A stretch of DNA of 64,000 nucleotides, from NCBI GenBank assembly GCA_963722175.1, contig CAVRKA010000002.1:1-64000 (forward strand), given 5' to 3'. A program made the translations under genes and the position numbers. Shown here piece by piece: positions 1 to 8,822 of this stretch. The DNA is from WHSW01 sp963722175 (GTDB lineage Bacteria > Actinomycetota > Thermoleophilia > Solirubrobacterales > 70-9). The notes below the pieces were generated by a model. That model made no database searches. It saw only the letters and a list, made by a program, of their open reading frames with translations, and had not been told where the DNA came from. Within the stretch, counting starts at the first letter, position 1. Every line of letters starts with the position of its first letter.

Positions 1-194
1 TGCGCTGCCAGATCATCTCGCCGGGGCCCGGCGGGAGCTTCTTCGGTGGCGTGTAGAAGGCATCGCCCTTCGGGCCCTTGACGGGCTGGTCGGTCGCGGC
101 GCCGGCGGGGGCGGCAAAGGCCGCCGTGGCGCAGCGCGGTGGCGATCGCGATCCGCACGCGCGGGCGTGCCGAAGTGAGCGTGTCCTGATGCAA
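1..194 (-). CDS. Secretory lipase (LIP-type), N-terminus only, frameshifted
   Basis: Only the first ~60 codons are present; the rest lies beyond the window edge. The start is a TTG at 192-194 preceded by an AGGGAGG ribosome-binding site. The product begins MHQDTLT, has a short Arg plus hydrophobic signal-like stretch, then reads on in the +1 frame as GAATDQPVKGPKGDAFYTPP and ends at the edge around GEMIWQR. The paralogous lipase at 10773-12003 has the same layout: TTG start, MHQIT, signal peptide, then AATDPVKGPKGAKFYDAP. The family assignment rests on that paralogy, because no catalytic residue is visible here. A one-base shift near position 140 separates signal peptide and mature part, as in the paralogue; it may be a sequencing indel. 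Confidence 0.6.
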   Translation of the reverse strand, partial: MHQDTLTSARPRVRIAIATALRHGGLCRPRRRRDRPARQGPEGRCLLHATEEAPAGPRRDDLAA

Positions 195-253
195 GGGGTC
201 CCTCCCTAAGTCGATTCCTGCCGCGCGAGAGGGTAGTCATAGCCCTCTCCGGT

Positions 254-1780
254 CTACGGACGGATGCTCTGGGCGTTGTGGAAGAGGTCGTCGGGGTCGT
301 AGCGGCGCTTGACCGCCGCCAGGCGCCGGTAGTTCTCCCCGTAGTACTGGCGCTTCCAGTCGCGGATCTCGTGGCTGGGGAAGTTCTGGTAGCTCTCGGG
401 CGGGGTGTGCGGGGCGACGATCTCGATCATCTGCTTGGTCCAGGCGAGCAGGTCCCGTCCGACCGAGGCGGGTGCGTCGGCGGCCCAGGTCGAGGTGGCC
501 CGCAGCAGCGTCATCACGTCTCGGTGCACGTAGGCGGTCTCGCGCCGGCCGATCCGGTCGACGACGTCGCCGCCGACCCAGCCGAGCGACCACATCGATC
601 CGGTCGAAGCCTTGGTGCGACTCGGGCAGTCGGCCAGCAGATCGACCAGCTTTGCGTAGACCGCGTCGGGGAGCGGCGCCTTGGAGTAGCGCGAGATGTC
701 GCCCCACGAATGCCGCACCTCCTCCTCCGAGGAGAAGATGCGCTGCATGTCCCAGTAGGGCATCGTCGTGAGCTTGGTCGCGGTCGGCGTCGCCGCCGCC
801 AGCAGCGGAGCGACCAGCTCGCGCAGCTCGTGCAGCGGTCCGAGGTACTGCCCGCGCGAGTAGACGCTGATCGCCTTGCGCGGTCCCCCCGCGCCGATCG
901 GCTCGGCCTGGGCGAAGGCGATCGCGTTGAGCTCGCTCGGCGCCCGCTCGAGCATCCGGTCGAAGGCCGCGAGGACGGCGGAGGCGGCGTCGGCTCCGCG
1001 CCAGTTGAAGCGGTAGAACGCGACCTTCTTGCGCGGGATCTTCGCGAGCCGGAAGGAGAACGACGAGTTGATCCCGAAGCTGCCGCCGGCGCCACCGCGA
1101 CAGGCCCAGAACAGGTCGCGATGGCCGGAGCGGCTGAGCTCGAGCCGCTTCGCGTCGGCCGTGATCAGCGTCGATCCGATCAGGTGATCGCTCGTCAGCC
1201 CCGCCCAGCGGGTGTTGTAGCCGATCCCCCCACCGAGCACCAGGCCGCCGACGCACACCGACGGGCAGGTTCCGGCCGGGAGCACGAACTCACCGCCGTG
1301 CGTTGCCTTGAACACGTCCCGGTTGCTGGCGGCGCCGCCGACGATCGCCGTGCCGTCGCGAGGGTCGACGACGACCCGGTTGAGCCGGCTGAGGTCGACC
1401 ACCAGGCCGCTGGTCGTCGAAAACCCGCCGTAGCTGTGCCCGCTTCCTCGGGCGACGGGCTGGACGTCGTGTTCGCGAGCCCAGTCGATGCAGGTGGCGA
1501 TGTCGCGCTCGTTCGCACAGCGCGCCACCGCCAGCGGCTTGACGCGATCAAACTGCGCGTTCGCGGGCTCGCTCGCCGCGGCGTAGGCGTGATCGCCGGG
1601 CAGCAGCAGCGGGCCGCGCAGGCGGCGCCGCAGCTCGCGCAGCGCCCGGGTTCGAACCCTCGCGTGCGGGGCGCGCTCGTGCAACAGCGCGGCGCGGGCC
1701 CTTGGCGTGAACGGCAGCCACAGGGCGCCGGAGGCGAGCAGCCCGGTTTGGATCAACTCCCGCCGGGAGAGGTCGGTCAA
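254..1780 (-). CDS. Tat-exported FAD-binding oxidoreductase, berberine-bridge type (paralogue 1)
   Basis: A 508-aa FAD-dependent oxidase/dehydrogenase of the BBE-like family, probably acting outside the membrane on an unknown alcohol, sugar or aromatic substrate. The TTG start gives MTDLSRRELIQTG, a twin-arginine signal (SRRELIQ, hydrophobic core, ARA cleavage region). The PCMH FAD domain shows ARGSGHSYGG, whose His is the usual 8-alpha flavin attachment site, and AGTCPSVCVGGLVLGGGIG, whose first Cys sits where bicovalent members attach FAD through sulfur. The C-terminal BBE domain ends YYGENYRRLAAVKRRYDPDD. It is divergent from a paralogue at 1886 with a nearly identical start (MTDLSRR). Substrate cannot be predicted. 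Confidence 0.85.
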   Translation of the reverse strand: MTDLSRRELIQTGLLASGALWLPFTPRARAALLHERAPHARVRTRALRELRRRLRGPLLLPGDHAYAAASEPANAQFDRVKPLAVARCANERDIATCIDWAREHDVQPVARGSGHSYGGFSTTSGLVVDLSRLNRVVVDPRDGTAIVGGAASNRDVFKATHGGEFVLPAGTCPSVCVGGLVLGGGIGYNTRWAGLTSDHLIGSTLITADAKRLELSRSGHRDLFWACRGGAGGSFGINSSFSFRLAKIPRKKVAFYRFNWRGADAASAVLAAFDRMLERAPSELNAIAFAQAEPIGAGGPRKAISVYSRGQYLGPLHELRELVAPLLAAATPTATKLTTMPYWDMQRIFSSEEEVRHSWGDISRYSKAPLPDAVYAKLVDLLADCPSRTKASTGSMWSLGWVGGDVVDRIGRRETAYVHRDVMTLLRATSTWAADAPASVGRDLLAWTKQMIEIVAPHTPPESYQNFPSHEIRDWKRQYYGENYRRLAAVKRRYDPDDLFHNAQSIRP

Positions 1781-1805
1781 CTGACGCGGCTGGCGGTCGG
1801 GCCCG

Positions 1806-1821
1806 ACGATCGGCCGATCGT
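1806..1821. promoter_or_regulatory. 16-bp palindrome between divergent flavoprotein genes
   Basis: ACGATCGGCCGATCGT is a perfect palindrome 25 bp upstream of the minus-strand start (1780) and 64 bp upstream of the plus-strand start (1886). Its position between divergent paralogues suggests an operator for a dimeric regulator controlling both. GATAAT at 1874-1879, six bases before the plus-strand ATG, looks like a -10 box for a leaderless transcript. No regulator gene is adjacent. Confidence 0.4.
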
Positions 1822-1885
1822 ATCCGGGAAACGCGCCCGGCCCGGGATCCGGGGCCGCGTCCGCCAACCGCTCGATAATGCGCCG

Positions 1886-3379
1886 ATGACGGACCTCTCC
1901 CGCCGCCAGTTCCTGCATCGCGCGGGCGGCGGCGTGCTGTCGGTCGGCCTCGCGTCGCAGCTCGGCTGGCTGGCCGGGTGTGGCGGCGGGTCGGGCGACC
2001 CCGACTGGGACGGCCTGGCCTCGCAGCTGAGGGGATCGGTCGTGCGTCCGGGCCAGCGCGCCTATGCCGGGACGGCGCTGCCGCTGAACCGCCGCTACGA
2101 GGACATCCGCGCCGCCGGGGTCGCGGTGTGCGCGGATGCCGACGACGTCGCGGCGTCGGTTCGCTGGGCGCGCGACGGCGAGCTGCCGATCGCGGTGCGC
2201 TCGGGCGGCCACAACTACGCCGGCTACTGCGCCGGCGAGGGATTGGTGATCGACCTGGGGCGGATGCGGAAGATCAGCTTCGACGACGCCGAGGGGACGA
2301 TGACGGTCGAGCCGGGGGCGCGCAACACCGACGTCTACAGCGCCATGCAGCCGCACGGGGTGGCGATCTCGGCCGGGCGCTGTCCGACCGTGGCGATCGG
2401 CGGCCTCGTGCTCGGGGGCGGGATCGGCTTCAGCTCGCGAAAGCTCGGGCTGACCTGCGACTCGCTGCTGGGCGCCGAGCTGATCGACGCCGACGGCGAG
2501 TCGCTGAGCACGAGCGACGATCAGAACCCCGACCTGTTCTGGGGCCTGCGCGGCGCCGGCGGCGGCAACTTCGCGATCAGCACTCGCTTTCGCTTTCGAA
2601 CCCACCCGATCAGCGACGTGACCCTGTACGAGATCTCGTGGCCGTGGAAGGACGCCGAGGCCGTGATCGCCGACCTGCTGGAGCTGTTCGCCGACGCCCC
2701 CGACGAGCTCTCGGCCCGCCTCGGCGCCGGCCGCGCCGGCGACCCGGCCACCGGTGGCAGCGGCCCGCCCGCCTTCAGCGTCCTGGGCCAGTACTTCGGG
2801 GCGAAGGCCGAGCTGCTCGAGCTGCTCGACCCCGCGCTGAGCGCCGCCAAGCCGGACAAGAGCACGATCGAGGAGCTCACCTTCTGGCAGGCGAAGAGCT
2901 ACCTGTACCACACGGTCCCGCGCGAGTTCTGGGGCACGAAGTCGAGCTACCTCGACCGCCCGCTGACCGGCGACGGGATCGCGACGATGCTCGAGCAGAT
3001 CGAGCGCCTGCCCGGCAGCCGCAACTCCGACGGCGGCGGGATCGCGATCTTCGCCTCGGGCGGGGCGATCAACCGCGTCGCGGCCGATGCCACCGCCTTC
3101 GTTCACCGCGACGACTTCGCGCTGCTGGTCAGCGAGGTGACCTGGAGCGCCGACGACGACGAGCCCACGGTGCGCGACAACCTCGACTGGCTCGACTCCT
3201 TCGCCGAGGCGATGGGCCCCCACGTCTCGCCGTTCGCCTACCAGAACTTCATCGACCGCACCCAGGCCGACTGGGAGCACGCCTACTACGGCGCCAACCT
3301 CGAGCGCCTGAGGCAGGTCAAGAGCGCCTACGACCCCGACGACGCGTTCAGCTTCGAGCAGAGCGTCCCGCTCGCCTGA
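1886..3379 (+). CDS. FAD-binding oxidoreductase, berberine-bridge type, predicted Tat lipoprotein (paralogue 2)
   Basis: A 497-aa member of the same BBE-like flavoprotein family as its divergent neighbour. The N-terminus MTDLSRRQFLHRAGG carries the twin-arginine motif and ends in a lipobox-like LAGC followed by Gly-rich sequence, so it is probably lipid-anchored after Tat export, whereas paralogue 1 looks soluble. Conserved points are RSGGHNYAGY (flavin-linking His), GRCPTVAIGGLVLGGGIG (second possible flavin-linking Cys), RGAGGGNF, and the C-terminal YYGANLERLRQVKSAYDPDD. GATAAT six bases upstream of the ATG and the absence of a Shine-Dalgarno suggest leaderless translation. Substrate unknown. 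Confidence 0.87.
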   Translation: MTDLSRRQFLHRAGGGVLSVGLASQLGWLAGCGGGSGDPDWDGLASQLRGSVVRPGQRAYAGTALPLNRRYEDIRAAGVAVCADADDVAASVRWARDGELPIAVRSGGHNYAGYCAGEGLVIDLGRMRKISFDDAEGTMTVEPGARNTDVYSAMQPHGVAISAGRCPTVAIGGLVLGGGIGFSSRKLGLTCDSLLGAELIDADGESLSTSDDQNPDLFWGLRGAGGGNFAISTRFRFRTHPISDVTLYEISWPWKDAEAVIADLLELFADAPDELSARLGAGRAGDPATGGSGPPAFSVLGQYFGAKAELLELLDPALSAAKPDKSTIEELTFWQAKSYLYHTVPREFWGTKSSYLDRPLTGDGIATMLEQIERLPGSRNSDGGGIAIFASGGAINRVAADATAFVHRDDFALLVSEVTWSADDDEPTVRDNLDWLDSFAEAMGPHVSPFAYQNFIDRTQADWEHAYYGANLERLRQVKSAYDPDDAFSFEQSVPLA

Positions 3380-3456
3380 CGGCTGACGGCGCCGCGCTGC
3401 GCCGTGTCAGGTTCGTGTCTCGCTGTCCGACTCTCCAGCGAACCGAAGGGAGACGC

Positions 3457-4137
3457 ATGGCAAAGACCAAGACCAAGGACACCCTCCACGTCGGCCTGCT
3501 GGTCGACGAGAGCGGGTCGATGTCCGGCAACGAGCCGGCGGTCGTCGGCGGGATCAACGAGTTCGTCGCCAAGCTGGCCGCGGACGCGAACGGGACGAAG
3601 GTCCTGGCGACGCTGGGGATGTTCGACCTGAACGGCAACGACCCGGTCGTCCGCCAGAAGTTCGAGGACATCCCGGTCGCCGAGGTCGCCACGCTCGGCC
3701 CGGGCGACTACGCGCCGCGCGGCGCGACGCCGCTCAACGACGCCGTGATCAAGACGATCAAGGCGATGGACGAGCGGGTCAAGGAGGGCCACCGGGCGAT
3801 GCTGGTGATCCTCACCGACGGGCTCGAGAACTCGAGCCGGGCGTCGAGCCGCAAGGTCCGCAAGCTGATCCACGAGCGCGAGAAGCTCGGCTGGGAGTTC
3901 ATCTACCTCGGCGCGAACCAGGACTCGTGGGCCGAGTCGCAGCGGATCGGGATCGCCGACCGCGGCAAGCAGTTCGACTTCGAGGCCTCGCCGGCGGGGA
4001 CGCGGGCGGCGCTGCGGGCGTCGGGCGAGCGGGCGAAGAAGTTCCGCGACGCGCCGGCCGAGTACCGGGTCGAGCTCGAGCAGCTCGACTCGCGGATCGA
4101 CCCGGGCGACGAGGACGTCAAGCGCAAGCGGCGATGA
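3457..4137 (+). CDS. von Willebrand factor A domain protein
   Basis: A 226-aa cytosolic protein formed almost entirely by a vWA fold. The metal-ion-dependent adhesion site is visible: HVGLLVDESGSMSG supplies DxSxS, GATPLNDAV the conserved Thr, and VILTDGLENSS the Asp. The C-terminal ~60 residues are charged and end in RKRR. An AAGGGAG ribosome-binding site precedes the ATG. Its stop overlaps the start of the next small gene by ATGA, so the two are translationally coupled. Stand-alone vWA proteins usually bind partner proteins in metal-dependent complexes; the partner is unknown, and the coupled microprotein is a candidate. Confidence 0.85.
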   Translation: MAKTKTKDTLHVGLLVDESGSMSGNEPAVVGGINEFVAKLAADANGTKVLATLGMFDLNGNDPVVRQKFEDIPVAEVATLGPGDYAPRGATPLNDAVIKTIKAMDERVKEGHRAMLVILTDGLENSSRASSRKVRKLIHEREKLGWEFIYLGANQDSWAESQRIGIADRGKQFDFEASPAGTRAALRASGERAKKFRDAPAEYRVELEQLDSRIDPGDEDVKRKRR

Positions 4138-4301
4138 CCTCCGCGGAGACGCACGGAGACGGCGGCGACCCGGGGCCCAGCCCGCGGGTCGCCGCCGCTG
4201 CGATCCGCGACGCGATCGAGGTGCTGGAGGCCGAGCGCCCGGACTTGGCCCAACGGTTGCGGCAGCTGCTCATCCGGTTGGAGGATCCGGCTGATGAGTG
4301 A
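4134..4301 (+). CDS. 55-aa microprotein, paralogue of the one at 15205
   Basis: Starts on the ATG overlapping the vWA stop codon (ATGA). After an acidic Gly-rich leader the protein reads PSPRVAAAAIRDAIEVLEAE, then RPDLAQRLRQLLIRLED, a single amphipathic helical segment. The 61-aa protein at 15205-15390 shares the core PSPRVAAAA(I/M)RDAIE-LE-ERPDLA--LR-LL-R-E, so this is a real conserved family rather than a chance frame. No known domain is recognised. Being coupled to the vWA gene, it may be a small partner or adaptor, which is inference only. Confidence 0.7.
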   Translation: MTSAETHGDGGDPGPSPRVAAAAIRDAIEVLEAERPDLAQRLRQLLIRLEDPADE

Positions 4302-4497
4302 CAGGTGGCGATGGGTGGTCTGTTGGCCCCTAATCGCCGGCCCGCTGACGGCGTCGTACTCGTGCACGTGGAACGTCGAGCTGGGGACAACCTTGGCGAC
4401 TGTCCTGCTCCTGGCGTGGCTCTGGTTCATGGCGTACACGAGCGAGCACACCGCTGCGGGCGGGTCCCAGCCGGCCGTCGCCATACTGGCGGCGTGA
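4294..4497 (+). CDS. Small predicted membrane protein
   Basis: A 67-aa protein with two hydrophobic stretches (WVVCWPLIAGPLTA near residues 7-20 and TTLATVLLLAWLWFMAY near 32-48) and a short polar tail. The ATG overlaps the previous stop by 8 bases, and its own TGA overlaps the GTG of the next gene, so it sits inside a four-gene coupled run. No family recognised. The membrane prediction is by eye; the continuous overlaps are the main support for it being a gene. Confidence 0.5.
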   Translation: MSDRWRWVVCWPLIAGPLTASYSCTWNVELGTTLATVLLLAWLWFMAYTSEHTAAGGSQPAVAILAA

Positions 4498-5131
4498 AGC
4501 CGGCCCCTCGTCAGAACCGGGTCGACCCAATGGGAAATTTGATCGCCGACCCGGCGCGCGGCGCTTGGATGGGCAACCGTGGGTGCCTGCACGACGACGC
4601 GGGGCGGATCCTCCGGACACATGCCCTCCCGCGTTGGATCTACTGCCTGCTGGAGTTCAAGGGGCGTCGGCGCGCGCTCATGCAACCCGGCCAATACACG
4701 GAGCTGTTCTTTCTCGACGAGGCCACGGCGCTCGCGGCCGGGCACCGTCCGTGCGCCGAGTGCCAGCGGCCACGATTCGAGGAGCTGAAATCGCTGTGGG
4801 CGGGAGCGGCCGACGGACACGGCGCGCTCCGAGCCCCGGCAATCGATCGCCGCCTCCACCTGGAGCGGCTCGATCGCGGAGGGACGAAGATCACGTTCGA
4901 GGCGGCCCTCGGTGATCTCCCGGATGGCGCGATGGTGCTCGCCGATGGGGGGCGGGCGGGCGGCGTGTTCCGTTTCTCCTCTCCCGTGGACGAGTGCATC
5001 GCTGGACTCCGGCCGGCTACTACGAGGCTCGCCAAGCGAGGTCGGGAGAGCGCCTCGCCGTGCTCACGCCCCCTTCCCTGGTCGCGGTCGTGGCGGACGG
5101 TTTCCGGGTGCAGACCGCGCTCGGGAGCTGA
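4494..5131 (+). CDS. Conserved protein with Ada-like GHRPCAECQR motif; frameshifted
   Basis: The GTG at 4494 overlaps the preceding stop (GTGA) and gives MKPAPRQNRVDPMG, matching the NRVDP-G, PARG--MGNRG and LEFKGRRR pattern I recall from an uncharacterised bacterial family. FLDEATALAAGHRPCAECQR recalls the RPCKRC metal-binding site of Ada methyltransferases, so a zinc site is possible but unproven. The frame shifts near 4975-5000: after VFRFSSP the protein continues in another frame as RVHRWTPAGYYEAR, then ERLAVLTPPSLVAVVAD, and stops at 5129-5131. No stop is needed inside either half, so this is probably one intact gene with a base error. Confidence 0.65.
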
Positions 5132-5138
5132 GGTGGGT

Positions 5139-5156
5139 CAGACCGTAAACGGTCTG
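5139..5156. terminator. Perfect inverted repeat after the coupled gene run
   Basis: CAGACCGT-AA-ACGGTCTG lies 7 bp after the stop at 5131 and is flanked by GGGT and CCGA. It could fold as a 7-8 bp hairpin acting as a terminator, although no T-run follows. It shares the core GGTCAGACC with the longer palindrome at 58111-58143, so it may belong to an interspersed palindromic repeat family. Confidence 0.4.
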
Positions 5157-5220
5157 CCGAGAGCCTCGATCCCGCCCGACGTCAGCTGTCACCTCGGCCC
5201 AGCGGACTAGGATCCCCGGG

Positions 5221-7194
5221 GTGACCGACAGGGACGGTGACGGTCGTGGGCGGATCGGCAGGCGCCGTTTTCTCGGCAGCGGTCTGGCCGCCGGGGCGGC
5301 GCTGTTTCCTTGGCCGGCCCCCGCCGCTGCCAAGTCACGCCCGGCCGCGGCCGCCGGCCGCGCCGGTCGGCTGAGGGCCGCGCGCAGCGCCTCCAGCCCG
5401 CTCCCGCAGCTGCCGTTGCGATCGATCTTTCCGAACCTGCCGGCGGTCCCGTTCGACGAACCCGGGGTCCTCGACACGCTCGAGCGGCTGGACATCCGCA
5501 GCAGGCAGGTGACGCAGGCCAAGCAGGGCCTCAGCCACCTCTACACGCTCAACGGCGTCACGCGCCGCGCCTACACGTTCCTGTTCGGAGGCGGGAGCGC
5601 GGCGGCGAGCCGCGACGCCAGGCGCGCGCTTGAGAGGTCGCTGCGTGAGGACCCCGAACGCGCCCGGATGGAGTTCGTCCAGCGCCTCGGCCAACCGGGC
5701 GACGACGCCGCTTCGCGCCGCGGGGCGCCGGGACCGTTCTCGCTCGACGCCCGGAGCAGTTTTCGATCTCCTGGACGACGTTCACCGACGTCTATGAGAC
5801 CGGGCGGGAGAACCTGTCCCGCTGGGCGGCGTCGCTGACCGACCCGACGCCGCGACCCGGCAGTTCTGGCCGATGATCGCCTCGCACGGATACGGCTACA
5901 ACCTGATCGTCCCGGAGCTGGTCACGCAGGAGATCGCCCGGCCCCTCAAGATCGAGTTCGGCGACGCCTGGACGCCAGAGGTCCTTGCCGCGCGCAAGGC
6001 CGGCGACCTCTACATGATCGACATGCGCCGATTCGAGGGGCTGCAGCCGAGCGAGTTCAACGGCGTCGCCCGCTTCACCCCCGCAACGGTGACGCTGCTG
6101 ACCCGAAACCCGCGCACGAAGCGGCTGGTCCCGGTGGCGATCGCCGTCTCCGGCTACCAGGGATCGGTCCGGGAGGTGTATTCGCCGCGTAACGCGACGA
6201 ACGGCGCCTGGCTCTACGCCCTGCAGGCGGCCAAGACCTCGATCACGGTCTTCGGCGTCTGGCTCGGCCACGTCTATCACTGGCACATCGTCACCGCCGC
6301 GATGCAGATGACGATGCTCAACACCCTGCCGGCGACTCATCCGGTCTACCGGCTGCTCGCGCCGCAGTCGAGGTTTGCGATCCCGTTCGACGATGTGCTG
6401 CTCGGCGCGTGGACGCAGATCGCGCCCCCGACCTCGCTCGCCGCTCCGGAGGAGTTCCTGGGGCTCTGCGACGACTACGCCGCGGGTCGCTCCTACTTCG
6501 ACGACGATCCGAAGACCACGCTCGAGCAGCTCGGGCTCCGCCAGGGGCAGTTCAGCGTCAACGAGCCCTGGGACCGCTATCCCGTCGTGCAGCGTCTGCT
6601 GGCGGCCTGGGACTGGTCGAGTCGTACGTCCAGACCTTCGTCCGCACGAGCTACGGCTCCGACGCCGCGGTCGCTACCGACGCCGACCTGCAGACGTGGA
6701 TCGCGACCGCCGGCTCCGCCGATCCGAGCAGCGGCGGGAACATCCGGGGCCTGCCGCAGGTCAACAGCAGGGCGGCGCTCGAGAAGGTGCTGACGAGCCT
6801 GCTCTACCGGCATCACGATCCACGGGGTCTCGCGGCTCAACTCCACCTCGAACCCGGCGCTGACGTTCGCCTCGAACTTCCCGCACTGCCTTCAGCGCAC
6901 GGACATCCCGAGCCCGCGCGCTCGAATCACCACCGGCAGCTGCTTCGCTACCTGCCGAACACCGACGCGATCGCCCAGGCGGTCAACTTCTACTTCACAT
7001 TCGCGTTCTCGACGCCGTATCAGCCGTTCATCCCGTTCGGCGGCGTCGGCGAGCAGCTCTTCTTCCCGGGCGGCCGCTCGGACCAGCGCAACCGGGCGCT
7101 GGTCGACCTGCGCCGGGGCCTCGCGGGCTTCATCCGCGACTACCAGCCCGAGATGCCGCAGCGGTTCCAGTGGCCGCTCAACATCGAGACGTAG
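5221..7194 (+). CDS. Tat-exported lipoxygenase-like protein, several frameshifts
   Basis: Starts at GTG 5221, seven bases after a TAGGAT -10-like box. The N-terminus has a twin-arginine signal (GRRRFLGSGLAAGAALF...AAA). The mid-region matches the lipoxygenase core: GHVYHWHIVTAAM supplies the His-x4-His iron pair, followed after 17 residues by THPVYRLLAP, the family's HP-Y-LL-P motif. The C-terminal part has AVNFYF, aligning with the AVNF iron region, and ends WPLNIET. By eye the third iron His (H-A-A-V-N in plants) is Ala here and the terminal Ile is missing, so catalysis is uncertain. The frame shifts near 5755, 5842, 6612, 6808 and 6945, with perfect continuation each time; either sequencing error or a young pseudogene. 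Confidence 0.65.
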
Positions 7195-7264
7195 ACGAGC
7201 GCCGGTCGGTCTCGGGCCTTATCGCGGCGGCAGCCGTTTATCCATGATCGACCGGCCCGCAGGG

Positions 7265-8231
7265 CTACGGCGTCAGCACCACGCGGCCGAACGCCTGGCG
7301 GCTCTCGATGTAGGCGTGTGCAGCCGCCGCCTGGAGAGGGGGAACGTCCGGTCGATAACGACGCGCACTCTCCACTCGCGACCCGGTTGAGTAGCTCGGC
7401 GATCATCGCGTGGACGCGCGGAAACTCGGTCATCAGCGCGCCGCCGAGGAAGACGCCGCGCAGCGTGTTGTTCTGCGCCCACAGGTCCCTCGCCTCGACG
7501 CCGGAGCCGGCGCGGCCCGCCACGCCGACGCTGACCAGCGTGCCGCGGTAGGCGAGCGCGCCGATGCTGTCGACCAGGTTCTGGCCGCCGACCGAGTCGA
7601 GGATCAGGTCGGCGCCGCGCCCGTCGGTCAGCTCACGGGTCCGCTCGGAGAAGTTCTCGGTCGCGTAGTTGATCCCGTGGTCGAGCCCGAACTCCTTAAG
7701 GCGTTCGAGCTTCTCGTCGCTGGACGCGGTCGAGATCACGGTCGCGCCGGCCTGCTTGGCGAGCTGGATCGCGGCCATCCCGACGCCTCCGGCTCCGGCG
7801 TGGATCAGTGCCGTCTGCCCGGCCTCGAGGTTGCCGGCGGTAAACAGGCACTCCTGCGCGGTTCCGACCGCGACCGGGACGGACGCCGCCGCGGCCGCGT
7901 CGAGGCCGTCGGGGATCGGCCACGTGGACATCGCGGGGACCGCCCGTTTCGACGCGTGCGAGCCCGCCATGTTCAGGGTCACGACCCGGTCGCCGACCGC
8001 GCGGTCCTCGACTCCGGCGCCGACCTCGGCGACGGTGCCCGCCGCGAGGTAGCCGACCACGTGTGGGACGGCTGGCGGCGGCGAGCCGGCCCGGGCGAGC
8101 AGGTCCCCGCCCTCGATGCTGATCGCCTCGACGTCGATCACCACGCAGCCGTCGGGACACTCGGGATCCGGCAGATCCTCGTAGCGCAGCACGTCCGGGC
8201 CGCCGTTCTCGTAGATCACCGCCGCCTTCAT
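7265..8231 (-). CDS. Zinc-type alcohol dehydrogenase / NADPH:quinone oxidoreductase (MDR family), C-terminus frameshifted
   Basis: About 320 aa of the medium-chain dehydrogenase/reductase superfamily. Starts MKAAVIYENGGPDVLRYEDL, typical for quinone-reductase-like members. The Rossmann motif is HAGAGGVGMAAIQLAKQAGA, and the product lacks the structural-zinc cysteine cluster, as expected for QOR types. Near 7375 and 7340 the frame shifts twice; the true C-terminus reads RVVIDRTFPLS then QAAAAHAYIESRQAFGRVVL and ends TP at a TAG (7265-7267), exactly the family ending. It probably reduces quinones or enones with NADPH in the cytosol. It is divergent from the RHH regulator gene across a 250-bp gap. 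Confidence 0.75.
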
Positions 8232-8481
8232 TGGCGGGGCCGACTCTATTCCAGGCCGGCGTCGTCGGCCACCCCTGCTGCTCGCGCGCCATGCAGTAGC
8301 GGGCCGGTCGACAACCTCAGACGCCCGAAAGGCGTCCAACGCGAGCGCTGTCGGGGGCGGTTGATCGGCTAGCAGGCGCGGCACGAACATCAATCTAGTC
8401 GTGCAGGGGCCATGGCCGAATGATGTAACCTCCGACTTCAGGATTACAGTAGCTACCGACGCCGAGAGTGCGAGGTGATTT

Positions 8482-8817
8482 GTGGAGCAAAGCAAGCAGC
8501 GAACGATCAGCGTCCGCCTGACTGATGACGTCGTCGTCCAGCTCGAGACCCTGGCGAGGTTTGATGGCGTTGCTCTTGCTGAGGAGATCCGTGAGGGGAT
8601 TGGCCTGCTTCTCGCCGCGAGGAAGGCGGACCCCGAGTTCCATGATCGCGTTCGGACGGTGCTCGAGGACGCGAAGACCCTTCTCAACGAAATCGGGGAA
8701 GAGGACGTCGCTGAGGCGCTCGGCGAACCCACACAGGCCCCCGTGGCGGTGGAAGGACTGCGGCAGCAGGACTTGGTGCGCTCCAACCAGGGCATGGCTG
8801 TGAGCGACGGCGGCTGA
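8482..8817 (+). CDS. Small ribbon-helix-helix (CopG-like) protein
   Basis: A 111-aa protein from GTG 8482, preceded by AGGTGAT. The first ~50 residues fit an RHH DNA-binding fold: strand RTISVRLTDDVVVQL, helix ETLARFDG, helix ALAEEIREGIGLLLAARK. The rest is a charged helix and a disordered tail. RHH proteins act as dimeric repressors or antitoxins. No toxin-like gene lies next to it: the next gene is a convergent amine oxidase 5 bp away, and the upstream gene is divergent. Transcriptional control of the divergent oxidoreductase is possible but unproven. Confidence 0.6.
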   Translation: MEQSKQRTISVRLTDDVVVQLETLARFDGVALAEEIREGIGLLLAARKADPEFHDRVRTVLEDAKTLLNEIGEEDVAEALGEPTQAPVAVEGLRQQDLVRSNQGMAVSDGG

Positions 8818-8822
8818 AGGTC

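Noticed and set aside
1640..1670. GGGTTCGAACCC, looks like a tRNA T-arm
   Set aside because: It lies inside the coding sequence of the flavoprotein (N-terminal part); no acceptor, D- or anticodon arms can be drawn around it.
254..3280. A single 1008-codon open frame on the minus strand covering both flavoprotein genes
   Set aside because: High GC keeps antisense frames open. The upstream half is the antisense of the plus-strand flavoprotein and has no family features.
1978..3380. Long Arg-rich plus-strand frame in front of the vWA gene
   Set aside because: It is an out-of-frame reading of the flavoprotein gene; amino-acid composition (Arg/Gly/Pro-rich) and lack of motifs mark it as a shadow.
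8232..8481. Possible extra gene in the 250-bp gap between the quinone oxidoreductase and the RHH gene
   Set aside because: Short frames here have no start with a ribosome-binding site and no family features. Only a small GACGCC-CGAAA-GGCGTC hairpin was seen.
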